A DNA stretch of 64,000 nt from positions 1 to 64,000 of the forward strand of contig JBIJCF010000004.1 of the NCBI GenBank assembly GCA_044344795.1. The letters are read 5' to 3'. Source of the DNA: GCA-2737665 sp044344795 (GTDB lineage: Bacteria > Bacteroidota > Bacteroidia > Palsa-965). Positions 1 to 8,339 of the stretch are shown piece by piece. The first letter of the stretch is position 1; each line of letters begins with the position of its first letter. A model generated the notes under the pieces. It was given only the letters and a program-made list of their open reading frames with translations, did no database searches and was not told the origin of the DNA. The translations under genes were made by a program, and so were the position numbers.

Positions 1-2
1 GT

Positions 3-401
3 GCAGAAGAAGTCGGATTGATCGGTTCGAAGTATTTTGTGGACCACCCGATCATTGACTTATCAAAGATTCGCTTCTTGTTAAATATGGATATTCTTGG
101 AACCGGTGATGAAGGTATCACTGTTGTTAACGCCACTTTATTTCCAACGGAATTCAAGGAATTTCAACGACTCAACACTCAAGGCAGTTATTTGCCGAAT
201 ATCAAATCGCGAGGAAAAGCAGCTATCAGCGATCATTATTTTTTTACTGAGAAAGACGTGACTTGTTTTTACATATACACCATGGGTGGAATTAAAGCGT
301 ATCACGATACTTGCGATCGGCGGGAAACTTTGCCGCTCACTAAATTTGAAGATCTATTTCGATTGATTCGCGATTTCACCGATTGGATCGACAACCGTTA
401 A
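3..401 (+). CDS. M28 family metallopeptidase, C-terminal part (5' end outside window)
   Basis: The frame is open to the left edge, and its first codons read AEEVGLIGSKYF, the Glu-Glu metal-ligand/catalytic segment of M28 zinc aminopeptidases. A metal-ligand Asp follows in LNMDILG and a His in the SDHYFF segment, both in the usual order. Only about 132 C-terminal residues are present, so signal peptide, N-terminal domains and start codon cannot be judged. An in-frame TTG at 18 is a much less likely start because the Glu-Glu motif lies upstream of it. M28 enzymes release N-terminal residues from peptides and are often exported in Bacteroidota. The gene ends 4 nt before rsmI on the same strand, so the two may be co-transcribed. 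Confidence 0.8.
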   Translation, partial: AEEVGLIGSKYFVDHPIIDLSKIRFLLNMDILGTGDEGITVVNATLFPTEFKEFQRLNTQGSYLPNIKSRGKAAISDHYFFTEKDVTCFYIYTMGGIKAYHDTCDRRETLPLTKFEDLFRLIRDFTDWIDNR

Positions 402-405
402 GCAC

Positions 406-1104
406 ATGGGAAAGTTGTACATCGTTCCGACTCCAATTGGCAATCTCGAAGACATTACGCTTCGTGCGTTGCGCATATTGAAAGAATCGGATGCGATATT
501 AGCTGAGGATACGCGCGTTTCGGCAAAGTTGTTAAGTCATTACGAAATTAAGAAGCCCTTGTTGGCGCATCATCAGCACAACGAACATAAAACCGTGGAC
601 TGGATTGCTTCACGTATCCAAGCAGGAGAAACGATTGCGCTTATTAGTGATGCAGGTACTCCGGGTATTTCGGATCCGGGTTTTTTATTGGTGCGCGAAT
701 GTATAAAACAAGGCATTGAAGTTGACTGTTTGCCCGGACCGACTGCGTTTGTTCCTGCATTGGTACAAAGTGGCTTGCCGTGTGATCAATTTGTTTTTCT
801 TGGATTCATGCCCCAAAAGAAAGGTCGACAGACACGTTTTAAAAATTTGGCAAACGAAACCAGAACGATGGTGTTTTACGAATCGCCCTATCGTTTAGTG
901 AAATTTTTGGAAGAAGCCGGTGAACATTGGGGCAAAGAACGACGTGTGTGTGTGTCGCGCGAATTGACGAAAATGTTTGAGGAGAATTTCAGAGGCACCG
1001 TAGAAGAAGCACATAAACATTTCACATCAAAGACCGTGAAAGGTGAAATTGTAATTGTTGTGCAAGGGCGCACAGAACAAGAAGACGAATCAGAAAGCGA
1101 ATAA
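406..1104 (+). CDS. rsmI: 16S rRNA (cytidine1402-2'-O)-methyltransferase RsmI
   Basis: The protein has 232 residues, close to the usual size for short RsmI forms. It starts with the family N-terminus LYIVPTPIGNLEDIT, followed by AEDTR, a SAM-binding SDAGTPGISDPG stretch and LPGPTAF, all characteristic of the tetrapyrrole-methylase-fold SAM enzymes. RsmI adds the 2'-O-methyl group to C1402 of 16S rRNA in the decoding centre. The ATG at 406 lies 4 nt after the upstream peptidase gene. The C-terminus is acidic (QEDESESE). corA follows after 1 nt, so the whole 5' block looks like one operon. Confidence 0.95.
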   Translation: MGKLYIVPTPIGNLEDITLRALRILKESDAILAEDTRVSAKLLSHYEIKKPLLAHHQHNEHKTVDWIASRIQAGETIALISDAGTPGISDPGFLLVRECIKQGIEVDCLPGPTAFVPALVQSGLPCDQFVFLGFMPQKKGRQTRFKNLANETRTMVFYESPYRLVKFLEEAGEHWGKERRVCVSRELTKMFEENFRGTVEEAHKHFTSKTVKGEIVIVVQGRTEQEDESESE

Positions 1105-1105
1105 G

Positions 1106-2179
1106 ATGATAGAACCCGTTTCAGAAAAGACAGGAATTCCTCCGGGTACGCTCATGTACGTGGGTCGTGATACTAACGCACCGGTTACCGTAACGGTATT
1201 GGAGTATAACGAACATGATTTTTCTGAACAGTCGTACACCAATTTAGATGAAGCTTTATTGAACGTACGCAATGGAATGGTGAAGTGGATTAATGTGGAT
1301 GGTGTACATGATGTGAGCATTGTTGAAAGGATTTGTTTGATGTTCGACATCCACCCGCTTACGATGGAAGACTTGGTGAACACCCACCAACGACCTAAGT
1401 TCGAAGATTACGATCATTACGTGATCTCTATCATGAAAATGATTTACGAAGAAGAATGCGAGAAACGTGGAGAAGATATTTTTGTGAGCGAGCAGTTGAG
1501 TATTATTTTATTGAATCGTAATACGGTCCTTACTTTTCAGGAAGCGGATGGAGGTGATGTGTTCGATATTATTCGCAGTCGCATTCGTTTAGGTAAAGGT
1601 CGTGTGCGGAAGTGCGGAGCCGACTATTTGATGTACGCTTTAATTGATGCGGTGATCGATCATTACTTCACGGTGTTGGAACATTTGGGAGATGAGATTG
1701 AGGAAATGGAAGATCACTTAGTGGATCATCCCCAACAAAGCACTATGCGCACGTTGCACTACATGAAACGGCAAACTATTTATTTGCGCAAAGCCTTTTG
1801 GCCTATGCGTGAATTGGTGAGTAACTTGCAGAAGAGTGAATCGAAGTTGATTACCAATCCTACACAAGTGTATTTGCGTGATGCGTATGATCACGTCATT
1901 CGTGTCATAGATTCGGTAGAAACGTATCGTGATATTTTGTCCGGCATGATGGACTTGTACATGTCCAGCGTTAGTAATAAGATGAATATTGTGATGAAGA
2001 CGCTTACAATCATCACCACCATATTCGTGCCGTTGACGTTCATCGTAGGTGTTTACGGAATGAACTTTGATCACATGCCTGAACTGCACACCATTAACGG
2101 ATACTACGTGATCTGGGGTATTATGGTAGGAATCGCGGTGGCTTTGTTAATTTATTTCAGACGAAAGAAATGGCTTTAA
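1106..2179 (+). CDS. corA: CorA-family magnesium/cobalt transporter
   Basis: The protein has 357 residues from the ATG at 1106, one base after the rsmI stop. The open frame extends upstream inside rsmI, but that part is antisense-like sequence without family resemblance. A long acidic cytoplasmic domain with helical heptads (EHLGDEIEEMEDHL) precedes two C-terminal membrane helices at about residues 295-315 and 330-350. The first helix ends in the signature YGMNF (GMN motif, near residue 318). CorA proteins form pentameric Mg2+/Co2+ channels in the inner membrane. The stop overlaps the next gene by 10 nt, which suggests translational coupling. Confidence 0.93.
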   Translation: MIEPVSEKTGIPPGTLMYVGRDTNAPVTVTVLEYNEHDFSEQSYTNLDEALLNVRNGMVKWINVDGVHDVSIVERICLMFDIHPLTMEDLVNTHQRPKFEDYDHYVISIMKMIYEEECEKRGEDIFVSEQLSIILLNRNTVLTFQEADGGDVFDIIRSRIRLGKGRVRKCGADYLMYALIDAVIDHYFTVLEHLGDEIEEMEDHLVDHPQQSTMRTLHYMKRQTIYLRKAFWPMRELVSNLQKSESKLITNPTQVYLRDAYDHVIRVIDSVETYRDILSGMMDLYMSSVSNKMNIVMKTLTIITTIFVPLTFIVGVYGMNFDHMPELHTINGYYVIWGIMVGIAVALLIYFRRKKWL

Positions 2180-2901
2180 GATTTTTAATGCCGCTGCTTT
2201 TTTTAATCGCAGCCTGCAGTAATGAACGTAATCCGCAACAGAAGGCCGACTCTGCAAAACAGGCCGGTGAAGCATTATTGGAGTCGTTGACAGAAAACGA
2301 TTCTATGAAGAATATCCGTAGTGAGGACACCATACATATGATTACGTTGCCCACTGTATTTGACGGCGATATCGTATTTCAGAATTTAAACCATCCTATT
2401 GCGAAAAGTTTGGGTGCTATGTCCGGATCGAAGTATAATCATTGTGGGATGATTTTTTTGCGTGCGAAAGATGGTATGTACGTGGTGATAGATGTTACGG
2501 ATTCGGTTCGTATTACACCGCTTCGTGAGTGGGTTGCAGCCGGAGAAGGAAAGCAGGTGGCATTGGCTCGATTTAAAAATCATAATGTAGAAATGAATGC
2601 GCGTCGTTTGGAAAAATTAAAAAAAGCATTAAAAGAAATCAGACGGAAACCCGGTGATCCGTATTTCTCCTGGGGTGATCAGGGATTTTACAGCTCTGAG
2701 ATGGTGTATAAAGTGTATCAAGGTTCAATTAATGCAGAACTGTGCGAACGCCGAACTTTTGCACAATGGAAGTTCGAGTCGGATAGTTTGTCGAACGCTT
2801 TGAAGAAGGTGTACAATGGAACTATACCGGCGTCAGAGCAGTGTGTATCACCCGATGATCTTCGTAATTCGACAAAACTGGAAGTGGTATATGAGCGCTA
2901 A
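2170..2901 (+). CDS. YiiX/YebB-like NlpC/P60-fold lipoprotein with Ser at the usual catalytic Cys
   Basis: The 243-residue protein starts with a lipoprotein signal peptide whose lipobox ends LIAAC (Cys16). The body resembles the circularly permuted papain-like YiiX family: GDIVFQ near residue 57, KYNHCGMIF with the catalytic His at residue 91, TPLREW, and the conserved C-terminal block YFSWGDQGFYSSEMVYKVY. In relatives this block carries YCSE, where the Cys is the nucleophile. Here residue 175 is Ser (AGC, 2692-2694). The fold is therefore probably kept while ordinary cysteine amidase activity is doubtful. Family members are thought to act on cell-wall peptide or lipid-like substrates in the envelope. 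The gene overlaps corA by 10 nt and the next gene by 11 nt. Confidence 0.8.
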   Translation: MALRFLMPLLFLIAACSNERNPQQKADSAKQAGEALLESLTENDSMKNIRSEDTIHMITLPTVFDGDIVFQNLNHPIAKSLGAMSGSKYNHCGMIFLRAKDGMYVVIDVTDSVRITPLREWVAAGEGKQVALARFKNHNVEMNARRLEKLKKALKEIRRKPGDPYFSWGDQGFYSSEMVYKVYQGSINAELCERRTFAQWKFESDSLSNALKKVYNGTIPASEQCVSPDDLRNSTKLEVVYER

Positions 2902-3925
2902 TCGGAACGAAGGTTTTGTATTGCAAAAGTTTGGTAATGCGAAGGAATCATTCGTGTTAAAGGAACTTGAGAAACCTTTGTGCGGAGATTATGATGTAGT
3001 AATTGCGTCAGAAGCATTTGGGTTGAATTTTGCGGACGTAATGGCACGACAAGGTTTGTACGGTGATGCGCCCCAATTGCCCTGTGTTTTGGGTTACGAA
3101 TGTGTAGGTAGCATTGTGCAAGTTGGGAGCAAAGTAACCGCGGTTAACATCGGCGATCGAGTGACAGCATTTTCTCGTTTCGGCAGTTATGCTCGAATGG
3201 TTAAGACTACAGAACAGGCTGTCGTTAAAATTCCGGAGTCGTGGGATGTTGTAACTGCATTGGCTTGTGCCACACAAGGCTGTACGGCTTGGTTTGCGGC
3301 GCATGAAACGTTCCCGGTTCGTAAAGGTGATGTAGCGTTAGTGATGGCTGCTGCGGGCGGTGTAGGAGGTATTCTGGTGCAGCTACTGAAGAATCGTGGA
3401 GCACATGTTATTGGTGTTGTGGGTTCTTCTAAGAAGATCGATTATGTAAAAGCGCTGGGTGCTGATGATGTTGTTATTCGGGAGGCAGGAAAATTGGGCG
3501 AATTAATTGTAGCGGCGAACAAGAATAAAAAAATTGATATCGCTTTTGATAATATCGGAGGCAAGACATTTAAAGAATTATTTAAAATAATTGCGCCGGG
3601 CGGACGTATCGCAGGTTACGGAGCAGCTGATCGGTTGTTGCTGAAAGGATGGTGGGGCAAATATAAACTCGGCTTTGGATTCGGTTTTTACAATCCCGTG
3701 CAATTGCTGATTCCTTCCAAAACGATGGCAGGAATTAATATGTTGCGCATTGCTGATCGACAACCTTCATTGTTGCAGGCGTGTTTGTTGCAGGTAACAC
3801 AAGCGGTTGATAACGGCGCAGTAAAAGTGCCCGATGGGAAAGTGTTTAATTACACGCAACTGTCGGAAGCGCACGAATATTTGGAAAGTGGACGTTCTGT
3901 GGGTAAAATTGCAGTGACGTGGTAA
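2891..3925 (+). CDS. NADPH:quinone oxidoreductase-like MDR-family enzyme
   Basis: The protein has 344 residues from the ATG at 2891, which overlaps the upstream stop. An open frame reaches further up but lacks family sequence. It shows the medium-chain dehydrogenase/reductase layout: a GroES-like N-terminal domain (FGLNFADVMARQGLYGDAP, then GYECVG), then a Rossmann nucleotide-binding domain with AAAGGVGGILVQL near residue 155. The structural-zinc cysteine cluster of alcohol dehydrogenases is absent, as in the quinone-reductase branch. The C-terminus has the common EAHEYLESGRSVGKI ending. Substrate cannot be told from sequence; reduction of quinones or enones with NADPH is typical. Last gene of the coupled 5' block. 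Confidence 0.88.
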   Translation: MSANRNEGFVLQKFGNAKESFVLKELEKPLCGDYDVVIASEAFGLNFADVMARQGLYGDAPQLPCVLGYECVGSIVQVGSKVTAVNIGDRVTAFSRFGSYARMVKTTEQAVVKIPESWDVVTALACATQGCTAWFAAHETFPVRKGDVALVMAAAGGVGGILVQLLKNRGAHVIGVVGSSKKIDYVKALGADDVVIREAGKLGELIVAANKNKKIDIAFDNIGGKTFKELFKIIAPGGRIAGYGAADRLLLKGWWGKYKLGFGFGFYNPVQLLIPSKTMAGINMLRIADRQPSLLQACLLQVTQAVDNGAVKVPDGKVFNYTQLSEAHEYLESGRSVGKIAVTW

Positions 3926-3963
3926 AGTAAATAGATGTTCTAAACATATAATGTAATACGGTT

Positions 3964-4857
3964 ATGAAAAATGTACTTGCGATTATTGCTTTGGCGGCTA
4001 CAGTTCAATTGTTCGGGCAGCCTTTGCGTCCAACTTCTAAGGATACGAATTATACTACCTCTGCCGGAGTGAAGGTCGGATTTTGGATTGAACGCGAAGG
4101 AATTTATGATGTAAAAGGAATGTACATCGATGGGAAGAAAGATGGTGTTTGGATTAGTTATCCTGCAGGAGGTAATATCATGAACATGTTAGAGACTTAT
4201 AAGGACGGGAAAAAGAATGGTGTTGCGCTGGCGGTGGATCGGTCAGGGTTTATTTTTCGTGAAGAGTATTACTTGAATGATACGCTGCATGGTGCGCGTA
4301 AAACGTATTTCACCGGCGGTAAGTTGAAGTCGGAGGAAAATTACAACCACGGCAAATTGCATGGCAGTCGCAAGCTGTATAACAGCAACGGCAAATTACA
4401 GGAAGAAGGCTCCTACGTTAATGGCGTGCGTCATGGTGTAGCGAAGTGGTATTATATTGAAGGCGCTTTGAATACGGAGTCGGTATATGTAAACGGTATG
4501 TTGCAAGGCAAGCAAACCGGATATTATAAAAATGGAAATAAAGCCAGCGAAGTAAATTATGTAAATAATGAGATGGAAGGCGATTTTGTGGAGTACTTCG
4601 AAAGTGGCAAAGTTAAGGTGAAGAGCTTTTACGTGAAGGGAAAATTACAAGGCAAGTACACCGAGTTTTACGAAGGCGGTAAAGTGTATTTAACAGGCAC
4701 GTTCAAGGATGGTAAGCGCACCGGCTCGTGGACAGAAACTGCAGAAAGCGGCAAGAAGATCGGCACTATTACGTATAAGGATGGTGCGATAGTTAGCGGA
4801 GCTATTCAAGGCCCGCAGCCAAACCCCGCACCGGAAGCGGTGGATCCGAAGAAGTAG
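3964..4857 (+). CDS. Exported MORN-2 repeat protein (YwqK-like)
   Basis: The protein has 297 residues with an N-terminal signal peptide ending near LFGQP. From about residue 35 onward it consists of tandem 22-24-residue MORN-2 units with the pattern G.x(F/W/Y)xxYxxGKxxxxxxYxNGKxxG, at least nine by eye. Databases often label such proteins YwqK-family antitoxins, but no toxin gene lies alongside and a signal peptide argues for an envelope location. The repeats probably form an extended beta-hairpin surface. Function is unknown. It starts 38 nt after the oxidoreductase gene. The next gene is convergent. Confidence 0.75.
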   Translation: MKNVLAIIALAATVQLFGQPLRPTSKDTNYTTSAGVKVGFWIEREGIYDVKGMYIDGKKDGVWISYPAGGNIMNMLETYKDGKKNGVALAVDRSGFIFREEYYLNDTLHGARKTYFTGGKLKSEENYNHGKLHGSRKLYNSNGKLQEEGSYVNGVRHGVAKWYYIEGALNTESVYVNGMLQGKQTGYYKNGNKASEVNYVNNEMEGDFVEYFESGKVKVKSFYVKGKLQGKYTEFYEGGKVYLTGTFKDGKRTGSWTETAESGKKIGTITYKDGAIVSGAIQGPQPNPAPEAVDPKK

Positions 4858-4902
4858 CGGCTTCTTATCCGGGTTCGGGTAGTTTTATTATCGGGGTTCA
4901 AA

Positions 4903-5946
4903 TTACTCCCCAAACTTCATCACCGCCGAGCACAACACATTAGATGTGTCGATTGACTTGATGGCCGAGCCGTTCAGATACCGATATTCTGCACGAATGT
5001 ATAACTGATCATGCGGATGATAATCTATGTTCGCAGATGCTCCGTACACATTACTTGATTCGCCGATAATAATGCCTGATGCATCAATATAATATTCACC
5101 GCGAAGTGCTACACTCCACGATTTTGCAAAGGCATAACGCACTACAGCATTGGAGGTAAACCAAGAATCATAGTCGGTACTTGCAACTGTTTTTTGCTGC
5201 AAACCCATATCGAGCGCAATGGTATAACTCCACTTTTTATCGGAAGGTGAACTGATGTAACAGGTAGTAAAGTACCTCATCTGTCGCGCTGTATCGGGAC
5301 TTTCGGCGCCCGCGAACGTGCTCCAGTTGTAGGTGTAGTTATTCTTACCGGTGTACGTTAGTTGTGTCCCGATAGCAGGAAGTGAATTGCCCGGTGCAAA
5401 CTGAATGCGCTGCCAACCTGTAAGAAGTAATGCATTCATGGTCCATGATGATGAAGGACGAAACACATATTTAATACCGCTTTCAAAGTAGGGCGAGTTT
5501 TCCGCCATCAGCGAGCGCGACAAGCACGTATTGGTGTACGATAATGCCGACTCATAACCGATGTGTGATGGAAAAATGCCTGCTTCTATTTTGTGCTTTC
5601 CTACACTGTCGAATTGAAACGCAAGCGCAGCCTCATTAATGAATTGCAGCCATCTAGGTTCTTGTACATAGTTATCATTAACGTAACTGCCGGCTTGTGC
5701 TCCTAAGCGCGTCGACCATTTGCCATAAGCAATTGTCGTCTGGACAAGGGCATGATTTAATGCTAATTGATGGTGGCGCGTATGGTTGTACAGGAACGGA
5801 AGGCGCTTTTCGGTAGTTGGTTTTCGAAAGTCGTATTGGTAGTAAATATCAAGATATGCGGAAGAGGAAATTACAAGAGTATCCGCCCAAATCGAGGAAC
5901 TACTTACGATTATAAATATAATTAGAAGGTTAAGCGATAACTTCAT
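4903..5946 (-). CDS. Outer-membrane porin, OmpL-like beta-barrel porin-2 family
   Basis: The protein has 347 residues from the ATG at 5946. The start is chosen because it begins with a signal peptide (MKLSLNLLIIFIIVSSSSIWA) directly followed by barrel sequence. The open frame continues upstream to 6384, but that part is antisense to the next gene. The mature part alternates polar and hydrophobic residues and has segments typical of Bacteroidota putative beta-barrel porin-2 proteins, including AGIFPSHIGYES and SPYFESGIKY. The last strand ends in hydrophobic residues before FGE. It probably forms a diffusion pore, substrate unknown. It is divergent from the DUF1905/YdeI gene, with 91 nt between starts. 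A TACTTTCG element at 5953-5960 on this strand would give almost no leader. Confidence 0.78.
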   Translation of the reverse strand: MKLSLNLLIIFIIVSSSSIWADTLVISSSAYLDIYYQYDFRKPTTEKRLPFLYNHTRHHQLALNHALVQTTIAYGKWSTRLGAQAGSYVNDNYVQEPRWLQFINEAALAFQFDSVGKHKIEAGIFPSHIGYESALSYTNTCLSRSLMAENSPYFESGIKYVFRPSSSWTMNALLLTGWQRIQFAPGNSLPAIGTQLTYTGKNNYTYNWSTFAGAESPDTARQMRYFTTCYISSPSDKKWSYTIALDMGLQQKTVASTDYDSWFTSNAVVRYAFAKSWSVALRGEYYIDASGIIIGESSNVYGASANIDYHPHDQLYIRAEYRYLNGSAIKSIDTSNVLCSAVMKFGE

Positions 5947-6037
5947 CGGTAACGAAAGTACGAAGTTCTTATTCTTTGACGAGTTGGGTATTGTCTGCAG
6001 CGTTACGGATTTAACAACTTTATCGGCATCTACAATT

Positions 6038-6520
6038 ATGACGAAGGAAATCTGCAAAGCATTCGTTACCGAGGTAGGTGAACAGTATTTTAATTTACAA
6101 CTCACCATTGTTGCAACACAACTACCTAAGTTCGCAACAGGTAAATTACAGCGTGTGATTGCCACCGTTAACGACTTTTCATTTCCATGTGCGCTGCGTC
6201 CTGTAAAGGGAAGTAAGGATATGTACATTACGTTGAGCAAAGACAAAGTGAAGAAGTCGAAAGAGGAAGTAAACACAATGGTAGAGGTGATGCTTGCTCC
6301 GGATGAGAGTGAATTTGGTTTTCCGGTCCCGGAAGAATTTGCGGAATACTTATCGCAAGAGCTTGAAACAAAAGACATGTTCAATAAGCTTCCTGCAGGT
6401 TATCAACGTGGATTTTTGTTTTACATCGATAGCGCGAAAACATTGGAGCTGCGCATTAAGCGGTGCATTCATATCGGGCATCGCATTCGTGAGGAGTTTT
6501 TGAAGCGCAAGCTCATGTGA
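6038..6520 (+). CDS. DUF1905 / YdeI-OmpD-associated family protein
   Basis: The protein has 160 residues from the ATG at 6038. Upstream in-frame codons to 5984 look like intergenic sequence. The N-terminal half resembles DUF1905, a small beta-barrel (FNLQLTIVA, then FPCALRPVKGSKDMYITLSK). The C-terminal half resembles the YdeI/OmdA module (FNKLPAGYQRGFLFYI, then ELRIKRCIHIGHRI). Members have been linked to bacteriocin protection and OmpD association, but the biochemical role is not established. It lacks a signal peptide, so it should be cytoplasmic. It is divergently paired with a porin, which fits the OmpD-association label only loosely. Confidence 0.7.
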   Translation: MTKEICKAFVTEVGEQYFNLQLTIVATQLPKFATGKLQRVIATVNDFSFPCALRPVKGSKDMYITLSKDKVKKSKEEVNTMVEVMLAPDESEFGFPVPEEFAEYLSQELETKDMFNKLPAGYQRGFLFYIDSAKTLELRIKRCIHIGHRIREEFLKRKLM

Positions 6521-6564
6521 GAGGAACATAATGTAACTCAGGTCACATTTATTCCTGTTCTCAC
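6517..6564 (+). terminator. Imperfect hairpin after the DUF1905/YdeI gene
   Basis: Arms GTGAGAGGAACATAATGT and ACATTTATTCCTGTTCTCAC pair with small bulges and begin at the stop codon. No clear T-run follows, so termination is only possible. Confidence 0.3.
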
Positions 6565-6601
6565 CACCGATCTTCGTACTTTACAATATTATTGCACGAT
6601 T

Positions 6602-8299
6602 ATGGACCACAACGAAAGAAGAGATTTTATCAAAAAAATCGGCTTGGCCGGTTTAGGCGCCGCTGTGGCTCCATCATTATTAACGGCGCAAGCTGAAGAA
6701 GAACCTACAAGCTCTGAACAGGTTTTAAATAAGAAGCCGGTTGCTAAAACCACATTAACCATTTTACAAACCACTGACGTGCATTGTCAGGTACATCCGC
6801 ATGATGAATTGTTTTGGGAAAATAATACCGCTGTATTTCGCAAGACCGGAGGCTATGCACAGTTGGCATCTTTAATTGACGAACATCGAAAGAAAAATCC
6901 AAACACGTTTGTAGTGGATACCGGTGATATGTTTCAGGGAAGCGCGTTAAGCGTAAAAACAACAGGACAGGCATTTATCCCGATTTTAAATTCCTTGTGT
7001 TACGATTTGTTTCTTCCTGGCAACTGGGAAGTGATTTACGGAAAGAAGAATATGCAAACGTTGTTGGGTGCGTTGAATGCGCCTAAGGTGTGTGCGAACA
7101 TGTATCATGATTTGGGTGATGGAAAACGTGGTGAACTTATTTTTCAACCTTACTACACATGGTCTGTAGCCGGCGTAAAAATTGGTTTTTTAGGTTACAC
7201 CGATCCTTTGGTACCTATTCGTCAAAGTCCGAATTACAGTAAAGGAATTGTGTATACCAAACCGGAAGAAAATTTAGCGCATTACGTAGAAGTGTTGCGT
7301 GAACAGGAGCAGTGTGATTTTGTCATCATGTTGGCGCATTTAGGTTTATCACAACAAATCGCATTAGCGAATATGCCGGAGTGCAAAGGCGTAGATTATA
7401 TTTTCGGTGGCGATACGCATGAACGCGTGCGTAAGCCTATTGTGTGCACGTATAGCAAAGTTGTGGAGCCGGGCGCATTCGGTTCGTTCGTGGGTAAATT
7501 AGAATTGACCGTAGAAAACGGCAAGATCACAGCGGACCGTTATGAATTACTAGAAGTAAGCGCGACTAAAATTAAACCGCAGAAAGATGTTCAGGCATTG
7601 GTGGATAAGAATGAATTGCCACACAAGCCGATGATCAATGAAGTGATTGGTTACAGCACAATTCCGTTGTATCGTTATTTCGTGGTAGAGAATCCGATTG
7701 ATACGTTAATTCTGAACGGACTGAATTGGAAGTTTCCGGAAATCGACATTGTGTTGTCCAACGGATTTCGCTTTTGTCAGCCTAATGTTACACGCGATAA
7801 AACAGGTAATATTCCTATTACTCACGGTTATATTTTTGATATGCTACCGGTGGATAGTAATGTGCGAACAGGAAAAGTTACGGGAAAGCAAATTATGGAT
7901 TGGTTGGAGAAGGAATTGAATAACGTATTCGCGAAAGATGCATCCAAACGTTTCGGCGGTTGGGTAATTAAGTTCAAAGGTATGGAAGTGGAGTTCAAAG
8001 CCTTCGAGGAGGCGGGGAAGCGTGTGCAGTCGGTGAAGGTGAAGGGTGAAGCGTTGAACATGGAAAAAACATATAGTATTTTGGCATGTGAACGTGATGG
8101 AGACCCGGAAGATATGTTGTGTAGAATGCGAGGTGTTAAAGAACCTAAAAATACCGGCACCACTTTGCATCAGGCAATGATTGAATATTTGAAGCAGAAT
8201 TCTCCTGTAACGCCTGCTCCGCCTCATAATGCACGTATTTTGGATGCTCCCGAAACGTTGTTATCGCAGGTAACTGGAGTGGATTACGAATTCCGTTAA
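6602..8299 (+). CDS. Tat-exported SoxB-like metallophosphoesterase / 5'-nucleotidase family
   Basis: The 565-residue protein begins with a twin-arginine signal (RRDFIKK, then a hydrophobic stretch and an Ala-rich cleavage region near residue 33). The calcineurin-like domain shows the dimetal motifs in order: TTDVHCQ (DxH), VVDTGDMFQG (GD), GNWEV (the GNH position), MLAHLG, and GGDTHE (the GHTH position). The C-terminal 5'-nucleotidase domain follows (LSNGFR, PVDSNV). GNWE with a nearby YG resembles SoxB thiosulfohydrolase rather than classic UshA, but no other sox genes are visible here. Likely substrates are phosphomonoesters or nucleotides. It folds in the cytoplasm with its metals before export. 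A SCO-family gene follows 40 nt downstream. Confidence 0.85.
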   Translation: MDHNERRDFIKKIGLAGLGAAVAPSLLTAQAEEEPTSSEQVLNKKPVAKTTLTILQTTDVHCQVHPHDELFWENNTAVFRKTGGYAQLASLIDEHRKKNPNTFVVDTGDMFQGSALSVKTTGQAFIPILNSLCYDLFLPGNWEVIYGKKNMQTLLGALNAPKVCANMYHDLGDGKRGELIFQPYYTWSVAGVKIGFLGYTDPLVPIRQSPNYSKGIVYTKPEENLAHYVEVLREQEQCDFVIMLAHLGLSQQIALANMPECKGVDYIFGGDTHERVRKPIVCTYSKVVEPGAFGSFVGKLELTVENGKITADRYELLEVSATKIKPQKDVQALVDKNELPHKPMINEVIGYSTIPLYRYFVVENPIDTLILNGLNWKFPEIDIVLSNGFRFCQPNVTRDKTGNIPITHGYIFDMLPVDSNVRTGKVTGKQIMDWLEKELNNVFAKDASKRFGGWVIKFKGMEVEFKAFEEAGKRVQSVKVKGEALNMEKTYSILACERDGDPEDMLCRMRGVKEPKNTGTTLHQAMIEYLKQNSPVTPAPPHNARILDAPETLLSQVTGVDYEFR

Positions 8300-8339
8300 C
8301 CAGCGAAGCATATTGGTAATAGCTCCATAACTTTGTGGC

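Noticed and set aside
3964..4857. YwqK-type antitoxin of a toxin-antitoxin system
   Set aside because: No toxin gene is adjacent to any of the three MORN-2 genes, and signal peptides argue against a cytoplasmic antitoxin.
5947..6384. Upstream extension of the porin frame (146 extra residues)
   Set aside because: It is antisense to the DUF1905/YdeI gene and lies before a clear signal peptide starting at 5946.
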